A stretch of 64,000 nt of DNA from Drosophila persimilis (Eukaryota > Arthropoda > Insecta > Diptera > Drosophilidae). The notes beneath the pieces were generated by a model. That model saw only the letters and a list, made by a program, of their open reading frames with translations. It made no database searches and was not told the DNA's origin. Positions 55,647 to 64,000 of this stretch are shown here, one piece after another (within the stretch, counting starts at the first letter, position 1; every line of letters begins with the position of its first letter). The stretch lies in NCBI RefSeq assembly GCF_003286085.1, contig NW_020825288.1, positions 28,086,001 through 28,150,000 of the forward strand. Reading direction: 5' to 3'. The position numbers and the translations under genes are program-made.

Positions 55647-56928
55647 GGATTGTTCGGCATACTATGCATTGTCCAATTTGGCATTAATTTAAATGATTTA
55701 TTTTGTTTAATTCCATTTTACGGATATGTTGCCAGCCGCACAAAAGACTCGGCGGATCATGATTGATGGTCAAATGGGTCGTCAACATTTTTCCAGGCAG
55801 CAGCATCGGCATCGGCATCGCCAGCAGGCGCTCGGATTTAATTTGATTGAAAAGCAAACCGAAAAATCAATTCAAGCTAATGGATTTTCCAGCACCGCAC
55901 TAGGCCATAGATACGAGTATCCTTCGTCCCCCGCTCTCAAATTTCAGAGGTACTGGCTTTTTTTTTGCTGCTTTGGTCCTCCAGTCATTTGCATCAACAG
56001 CTCGGCAATCGATTTTAGAGGCGGGGAGCGATTTTTCAATAAACAATTCACAAGGAAAAAAATGTTTGGCATGCCCCTTAGGATATGATGGGGATGGGGG
56101 ACACGAGTATCCTTTGTTGTTTATTTGATGCCTGATCTGTTGGCGGTTTTCGGGCAGAAATGCCGCGAGGGCAAGGCCATTTGAAAATCCTTTTTGGTAG
56201 TCGGCAGTTATTCATGCCTCATTTGAATAATATTCAAAGCTCGTTCCATTAGAGCCATTGACACTGCCGTCTGCAGACATACGGCCTCGGCCTTGGGCTT
56301 CGTGTTAATTAGTTGTCTGCGCATTTAAAACTTAATTAAACACTGCCCGGGCTCTTAATTAACAGTATTGGCAGCTGGTAAGCTGGCGACTGGTATTCCA
56401 GCTGCCACAAACAGAGACCAGTGGTATGTGGCAGTGCCACACGGGCACCAGAGTGTAAAATGTGTTGCCACCTAACTGTCGGGCTTCATTAACATGCCAG
56501 TCGGTTCAATGGAGATGTGGCATTGACAGCCCGTCCTGCAAGATTGGCAGCTTCAAATCAGATCAAAGAATGGGAGAAATTACTTTGTTTCACTGGCTTA
56601 CTTCTGGCTATAGCCAGAGAAAAGGGCTTTAACTTTAGAGGAGCGTTTCCGATCCCCCATGGAGATGGGAGCGGCGGCTGCCTGTCGCTGGCAATTAACT
56701 TTAAAGCTGTTGTCATTCCATCGCACCATTGTTTGTGCCTCAACTTGTGGATGCTGATGGTTTTTTCTTTGCAACACTGTTGCTTCTCCTCTGTTGGATG
56801 CTGTTGGTTGCTGTTGCTGTTGGTTGCTGGTGAAAAATGCATGAGTCAGCCGGAAGCGGCAACCACCAGCTGCGTTTGGCCCATACCGTAGCCCCTGCCA
56901 AAGGGCCATGTGGGATGGATGCCTGGTC

Positions 56929-56963
56929 TCTGTCCCTGTCCCTGTCCCTGGCCCTGTCCCTGT
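56929..56963. repeat. TGTCCC hexamer repeat
   Basis: Five to six CTGTCC/CTGGCC units in intergenic sequence. Confidence 0.85.
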
Positions 56964-59900
56964 GATGGCATGTATCCCCCTCTGTCCCTGCGGAGGGGCA
57001 GGGAATGCTGGAAATTTATACAATAAACGCTTGGCAAGTTCAACACAATTTCCTCATGCATCAGTCGGTCTCAACTTCACTGCACTGTTGTCCCCTGGCT
57101 TGTCTTTTCTTCGGTTAGCTTATTCCTGCACTAGTTTCCTTCTTGTTGCTCAATTTTCCTTCTATTTTCTTTTCTTGCTGGTTTCCCCCTTCACACATTT
57201 CTCTCTTGCTTTGCTGCACAGCAAAAAACATAATTAATTTTTATGGTTTTGTCTTTGCGCTGGCACCTTTTTGATGCGCTTTCGAGGTCTGGTCAGCAGG
57301 GGACTCACACTCTGTGTGAGTGGATACCCAGTGGGTCTCCCTGAAAAATGCATACAAAAGAAATTAAAAATAGCACGAGGTAGGGTTTTATCCACCGGTT
57401 TTTATGCTATCATGTGTATGCCTTTGGTTGGATAAACAGTTTCAGCGGAAAGTAGGATGAAGGTGCATCCTTGAGGAGCGCCAGCTATTTTATTCGCACT
57501 CACTCTCATAGCTTGAATATTATTCATTGAGTTTACACCCTGTTAACCACATTTGATGGCCGTTAGAGGCGGCATATAAACATTTACTGCCGCCCCACAA
57601 TAATAACTACTTACGGCTCCATAAAAAAAGAGTCAACCTCAACTCTTCTGGCGACTGGCCCGTAAAGAGTAAGTCCGACGCAGGCTGCCCAGTCCACCGT
57701 CCAGCGCACTGACCGAGCGGTGGGCCATTTAATACCGAGTCTCGCCCCCCGCCCCATCCTCTGGGTTCTTCTCCGCAATGATGTTATTGCTGCTGCTGCT
57801 GGTGCTTGGCCATCCATTGCTGTGGTAAGCAGCAGGTGAGAAGTCGAGCATGGCACACACTTCACGTGGCAGCCACAGGAGCTGCAGCCATGCAGAACCG
57901 CCGCAGCAGCAGCAGACCCCAACACCATCCTTCTGCCCACCCACCACCCAGTCACTCACTCAGTCATTCCTTGCTGCCACTACAGTTACAGTTTCGGTTT
58001 GAGTTTCTTTGTCTTGCCTCTCATAACAGTAAAAACAGTAATAAGAATAATAAAATAAAGGAAAAAGCAGGATGCAGGAGGCAGGACGAAACAACAACGC
58101 AAAAGTGGCCGAAGCTTTAGATACTCTTAAACTCAAAAAACATTTATTAAACGACGACTTATAAACAACCTGAAGGACAAAGACTTGTTTTGTGTAATGA
58201 AGCTGACATTAAGGATCGATAAAGCTGATCAAAAATGTGTCCTTCTCTGATTCTCAGATACCCCTCCGAAAGGGTGTGAGAAAAGAAACCCAATAAAAGG
58301 TGAAACTAAGGGAGAGAGAGAAAGTGGGGGGAGGTTTCCGCTCACGTTGGCGATATTTTTAAATATTTTATTGTTTAATTCTTGTAGGTGTGTGTGTGTG
58401 CCCTGTGCGAAAAGTTTAATGGCATGCAACGCTTCGCTTCACATTATCATTACAATTACGAGTATTCCGCTTGAGTTTTCTCGCCTCCCACCCACCGCTC
58501 CATCATTTCCCGCTCCACTCCACTCTCTCTCTCTCTCTCTTTCTGTCAATTCGAGCAGGTATTAATTATAAAGCCCAATGGAGGTCTTGGTCATAAACAC
58601 AGAGCATCTTGCGTATTGCAGTTCATTTTCCGCTCGGATTGGGGTCCATTAACCGTGCGTCTGCCCGTAGCCGCGATCGATGGTTACCCTCCCACCGTCC
58701 GACCCACTCATACGGACTGATAAATACTTATATGCAGAACAATAAAGGGCAATTATAATGCGTTTTCTGAGAGCGGAGGCTGTACTTGTGAAATAACGGT
58801 TTTAATTAATATTTTTCCTGCGAATATCTGTTTATCCTTTAAGAGGATGCTGCTGCTCCTGTTGCTGGCCTTGTCCAAGACGATCTTTTGAGTACTTAAG
58901 CCATGCTTTTCCTCCAGCCCCAGAGGGGAAATGCTTTAATCTTCCTTTGTAGATAATTCCTTGAACGTTTTTTCCAGTCTTTTACTAATTTTTCCAATAA
59001 TCAAGCTACAATTATTAGGTCACAGCCAGTTGAACTCCCCAGAGGCTATCGACTTTTCACACGCACACGAACACACACACACACACTGGTGGCCTTCCAC
59101 TCTGCTTTTACATTCAAGTTTTCCATTTCCGCTTTGGCGCCTGCTTCCTGTCTGCAGCCTCAGTGCCCATTTCCACTTTCCACTTCCACAGCCAGTGGCA
59201 CTTCCAGTCCCAGCTGCATAATATTTTATTATCCCCAACGCCTATCTGCATTGTCCTGGCTCCTTCCCTGTGTCTGCAATGCTGCCCCATCTTTCCAGGA
59301 TATCTGTGAATATCCCTATAGTTCTTTGGCCGCTATGTAGCAGAGGCTCTAACAAGTGCAAGTGCGGCTCGAATTTAGTATTACCCGCACTCGCACTCGT
59401 AGTCTCTCCTCTCGCCTTTTGCTGGGTTGTCCTTGCTGGTTTGTTGGTTTTAAGTTTTTGTGTATTTCATTATATAGGAAGGGCCTGCTCTGGGGATTTG
59501 GTTTCTCGGGGATTGGGCTGCTTGTGCTTGCTTGTGTGCCCCTCTTGCCACATTCAGCAGACGCTTAAATCCTTTACACAAGCTGTTTGCCGCGCATAAC
59601 GAAATAAAATAAATAATCCCGTTTAATGGAAAGGCACCGAGAATGAGCAGCGAAGAAACGGAGAGAGGCACAATGGCTTGGCGAGGTGGAGAGCCAGCGG
59701 CAGAGGCACACTGGGAGGAGTGGCGGTGGCAGCAACAATGCCGCACAGCAGCGCATTTCCTTTCCAATTTTCACTGCTGCTTCTGCTCCTTTTCACCATC
59801 TTTTCCTGCTGCTGGCGACGGTCCTGCTGCTCCTGATGCTCCTGATGCTGTGTGTTGTGCACACGTACGCGGCTTAAGATTTTCCCCATTCATATCGTGC

Positions 59901-61061
59901 GCCTGGCTGCCTGGCTGCCTGGTGCTGATTTAAAGGAAGAAAGGAACCAGTTCCACATCGACATCCTGTTCAATATGCATTTGGCTGTAGTTAATGCCGT
60001 CTCGGGAGTAACTGATTGCCACAGTCGGCGCTGGGACCGCTGCCTTGTATTATGCATTCAAATTGATGCACGTTCGCTACTTTTTCTACCTCCGACTCTG
60101 CCACAGAATGCAGCACATGTGTGTGCGAGGCGCTGATTACAGTCTGCCACATACACGTAGGGCGAGGACTTGAGTCCTGGTTTCCTGACTCCCGCTCCCT
60201 CGCCCCCCCGCACACAACACACTAACTTAACGAGCACTTAAGTGGCTTCGCTCTGGCGCTGCCTTCGGTGTCAGCTTAGCTCTAAATATTAGGTTTAATT
60301 AAATATGAGCTCATAATCGAGTGGATGTCCTGCGTACTGCGCCCTGGAACATCTGGCCTTCTGCTTGCTCTATCATTTTATGGGGCACTTTATCTGTTTA
60401 ATTAAAAGGTTGGCTCTTAATTGAAATCGCTTCTGATATTTGAGCTGTCACAATTGCCAGCTGACCTGGCCCTGAGGCGGAGGACGCACAGCAGACAGAC
60501 AGCACAGAGAAGAGCAGCTACATATATAGGAGAATGATTTGTGTAATTACAGGGGAGGGGGAGGCATTCCGGGAAATTATTATCCGATATGTGAGGGAAT
60601 TAACATCGAGAGCAGCATGGTGTATCGAAGCATTCCTTGGCCCATTGCAATGGCCTTAAATACCAGTCGGGCCATTGAATAAATTATGCACCGTCCGGCT
60701 AAGAATATCTTCCATCACTTCCACTCCCAATCGTTTTATTGGCCTATTCCCAATTGACCAAACACAAGTTCTCCCCACTGTCGCATTGAATTTGATTTGA
60801 TTTGGCCTTTTCCCGGGAAAACATATTTATCAAACACGAAGGCGAAGCCTCTGTGTGCGTCAAAGACTTTTCAATTTGAATAAACGAAATGTTGGGTAAA
60901 TATTTGATTTATTTTCGGGTGACCTTTGTCAAATAGACACAGACAAAATCCGGCAGACTCCCCACATTCCCACGGACAGACCCACAGCACATTTGTCTCT
61001 TTTTATCTGTTTGACAATTTCTGCATAGAAAAGTGCCTGCCCGAAATTCAATTTTCGCATT

Positions 61062-61092
<31 letters not shown>

Positions 61093-61728
61093 TTGGAGGC
61101 TATATAAAAGTTGATAATTTTCATTTGTGACAAGCAATTTTCGCTTTATAACTTCATTGCCTAACAAGGTCAGACCCCAAAACCCCTGAAAGTAGAAAGT
61201 AGAAAGTAGATTGTGGAAACCAATTCGGAATATACGAGTAATCTAAGCCAATTACCGCCAACGCTCTAGAGTCTCTGGCTACAGCAAGGTCATCCAAGTC
61301 ATTCCGGGAATACGAGCAAACGATTATTACTGCATTAGGAGCTCCATTCCGTCCGGGTAGAGCAGCGGTGGTACGCTGGTACGGTGGCAACGCACATGTG
61401 AGTCGCATGCAGATAAGCAAACGTAATAGAAACAGATTACGGACATCCCCCAGACATCGCTGGAGAACCATTCTGGGGAGTCGGCATTCAGACACCCACC
61501 GCCAGCTCCTGACACTCTCCATCTCTCTCTGCTCCCCATTCATCCGTAACATAATCGTAAAAGTCAAAGCTTAGCTCAATGTTAGATTGCAGCGTTTTGT
61601 GGGTGGAAATTTTTTAAAGGCAAACTGTCGGAGATGCTCTCCAGAAAGCATGAACATGTGACTGCTTGACAAAAGTCATTAGAAATTCCATAAAAACTGA
61701 AGCCAGACAGAGATGGAGAGCATCTCTT

Positions 61729-61752
61729 GTGTGTGTGTGTGTGTGTGTGTGT
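61729..61752. repeat. (GT)12 microsatellite
   Basis: Perfect GT run in intergenic sequence. Confidence 0.95.
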
Positions 61753-62006
61753 GGCCATAAGCTGACATCGTTTCAGCAATTTTGTATTAGAAAAGATTAA
61801 CTCCATGGAAAATGTGGGTCGTTCTTTGAAGGCAATGCAAATTACCCCAAAATCTTCTTTCACCAAACGAAACGAAACGAAACAAGCTTCTATTCGTTGG
61901 TTGTCTATAGTTCTAGCTGGGGGTTTGCTTTTCGTTTTCTTTTTCAGTTGGCAACTCAATTGAGTGTAAAACAATTTCATTAAATTGGCAGTCGCTGGTG
62001 TGTCGC

Positions 62007-62010
<4 letters not shown>

Positions 62011-62036
<26 letters not shown>
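62011..62036. repeat. (TG)13 microsatellite
   Basis: Perfect TG run about 260 bp right of the (GT)12 run. Confidence 0.95.
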
Positions 62037-62037
<1 letters not shown>

Positions 62038-64000
62038 TCCCTCCGGGGGCATGTGTTTGTTTTGAGCAAGGAACGGCGTCGTGTCCTCCACTTGGCCACA
62101 TTCATTTATTGAACGGTGCCACCAGAAACCGAATGAAACCCAGAACTAAACCCAGAACCGAACCTAGCGGAATCACACTCGACCTCATCATTGTCGATGT
62201 CGTCTGCTCTCCCAGCATTGTTCTATTTTTATTATTATTTTATTGTCTGGCTGCAGCAGAAGCCATCGTAGCCATCGGGACATGTGGGAGAGACCCTGAC
62301 CGAGAACGGAGGATCCTAGACCGAGGACAGTGGACGGAGGACGGAGGACCTTCTTGCCATTGCAATTTATCGCATACGCTCGGAAAACATGTTCGCAGGC
62401 ATTTTTATCATTTCCGCATTTATATGGTTTCCGCTCGAGCTGCAAGCAAACTAAGAAGTGGCTTTCTGCTTTATTGCCCATCGTCCTACCTCCCTTCCCC
62501 CTTCCCCTTTACGCCCTCTTGGGGGATATGTCCTCTGATGGAGCTCGCAGCTGAAACAGAGACAGCATGGACCTACGATTACTCGTGGATGAGAGGAGCC
62601 GTGGAGCCGAATGAATTGTTTAGGTTTAATTTATTGTACTGAGATTGGTTATGGGCTTTCGGTCTGGGTCAAGCCCACTGCACTGCTCGAAATGGTCCGT
62701 CCCCGAGGGGTCCGTCCTGGAGCACAGGTTGAAGGTCGACAAAGTTTTCGCTTCGGTTCGATTGGGTTTTTACATTGATGACATCAATTTATTCTTATGA
62801 AGATAAATGCTAGTTTCTGCCTTAAAAATATACATATATTTTTGCATGTGTAAAGAAAAAGTCTAGGGAAGCAGAAAACTATGAAAAATACACCCGAAGG
62901 AAAGGCAATTAAATAAAGCTAAAATCAATATTCATGCAATATTTCTTTTGATTTCATTTGATACTTTGTCTTATGCAAACGAAGCATTTTCCCTTTGTTC
63001 TAGCACTCACCCAAAAGTTCTTTGCTGTGTAATTTTCCACAAAAAATATAACACTTGAAAGGACAGGCAGCTAAAAAAAAACAAAAAAACAAAAAAGTAC
63101 TTCTCGTATATGGTGTCCTGCCTCCGGCTCTTCTTTTGGGGGCAACGCACAAAAAAATGGTGAAAGAACTGAGAGGAAAGGACACGAAAAAGGGGCATGC
63201 AACCAGCCGGACAGCGGAGACTTGTTAAGGGTCAGTAATAAATCTCGGCAGCTTGTGCTGTAACTTAAATTAAATGCTGCAAAATCGGCTGGGCCGGACC
63301 CCTGGACAAGAGCGGGAAGGTAAAAGGAAAAGGCGAAGGAATACCGAAATACCATACCCGCTGCACGCAGCAGAGATGAAAAATGAGAGGCAATGAGGAA
63401 GGGGCACGACGCACAGACACATACACAGTGGAAAAGTGCACTGAGACGTGAGCGAACCGAAAAACGAAAACGAAAACGAAACAAGGAACAACTGAAATTA
63501 AATAGAGTTTTCACAAAACAAGCGGCTAAATATGCTGCAATTGCTGCCTAGGTTGCCTGTCAGGAGGATCAGGACTTCCGCTCTAGTGGTATGCAGACAC
63601 ACACACACACACACAGAAACGGGACAGGAAGTGGATTGGATCCGAGTGGAGTGGAGTGGAGTGGTAAGCGACCCTCCCTGATGGCATGTGTAAAAAGTCA
63701 GGGAGCCAAAAACGAGACTGCACGTGGCAAACAAAACTGTTGGCCACTTTTTAGCACAAAAGCACGCTAAAATTTATGGCTGCCAGCATTTGCGTGTTGG
63801 CAAGTTTTTTGCCCGCCCATCGAGCGGAAAAACCACCTGGAAAAAGATGAAAATATTACATTTCACACACGTATCACATAGAAGAGTTAAATTGCCAGCA
63901 GAAAAAAAGGATACAGGAGGAGGAGGAGGAGAACAAATGAAATTTTTGGGTTATTAAAGGGGTTACCGTCTACCCTCCCACCACCCCTTACATAATTTTC

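Larger units (their letters stand above)
54070..64000. other. Intergenic region, 9.9 kb
   Basis: No gene was recognised. The minus-strand promoter of the secreted peptide gene should lie just right of 54070, but no convincing TATA box is visible. CT, GT and CA runs are abundant. A TACCCCTCCGAAAGGGTGT segment at 58259-58277 might be another dispersed-repeat remnant. The right edge may belong to the regulatory region of a gene outside the window. Confidence 0.5.

Noticed and set aside
61154-61567. Minus-strand open frame of 137 codons with mixed composition
   Set aside because: No signal peptide, no recognisable domain and no matching splice or poly(A) context.
5577-63620. Many dinucleotide and short tandem repeats considered as CRISPR-like or other ordered arrays
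   Set aside because: They have no conserved repeat-spacer structure and are ordinary eukaryotic microsatellites.

Overview
The window looks like nuclear DNA of a fly, most likely Drosophila. Short coding exons have canonical GT/AG borders and sit inside large introns. Microsatellites are very dense, and degenerate copies of a repeat I know from Drosophila genomes are present. The proteins are insect-like (neuroligin, SLC25 carrier). The long microsatellites fit a species outside the melanogaster subgroup, perhaps the obscura group; that is inference.

Layout. Positions 1-36264 hold the 3' part of a plus-strand neuroligin gene: ten coding exons (2005-36264) that splice in frame into 1,198 visible residues. 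They cover the cholinesterase-like ectodomain from the VCPQ region onward, one transmembrane helix and a 546-residue cytoplasmic tail ending in a PDZ-type C-terminus. The signal peptide and first ectodomain exons lie left of the window. The largest intron (11246-27874) contains a 4,664-bp unit present twice head to tail (16851-21514 and 21515-26178), with no difference in any stretch I compared. Other introns carry a decayed ATCGAT-rich tandem array (about 2330-3000), a diverged 353-bp tandem repeat (12256-12952), a possible 632-bp non-autonomous transposon (14811-15442) and pieces of a dispersed repeat.

Positions 36265-45434 are non-coding as far as I can see. An intronless plus-strand gene for a mitochondrial carrier of the SLC25A39/40 (glutathione import) family follows at 45435-46757, with a poly(A) signal 53 bases after the stop. 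The remainder (46758-64000) is mostly non-coding and simple-repeat rich. It contains one small gene that single-frame ORF calling does not show whole: a minus-strand, two-exon gene (53694-54069) for a 102-residue secreted peptide with an acidic first part and a strongly basic, tryptophan-containing amphipathic C-terminus.

The three genes have no evident joint pathway: synaptic adhesion, mitochondrial transport and an orphan secreted peptide. The best candidates for something undescribed are the secreted peptide gene, the carrier's loss of half of the family's iron-sulfur cysteine set, and the perfect intronic tandem duplication. No rRNA, tRNA, CRISPR or prokaryotic operon structure was seen.
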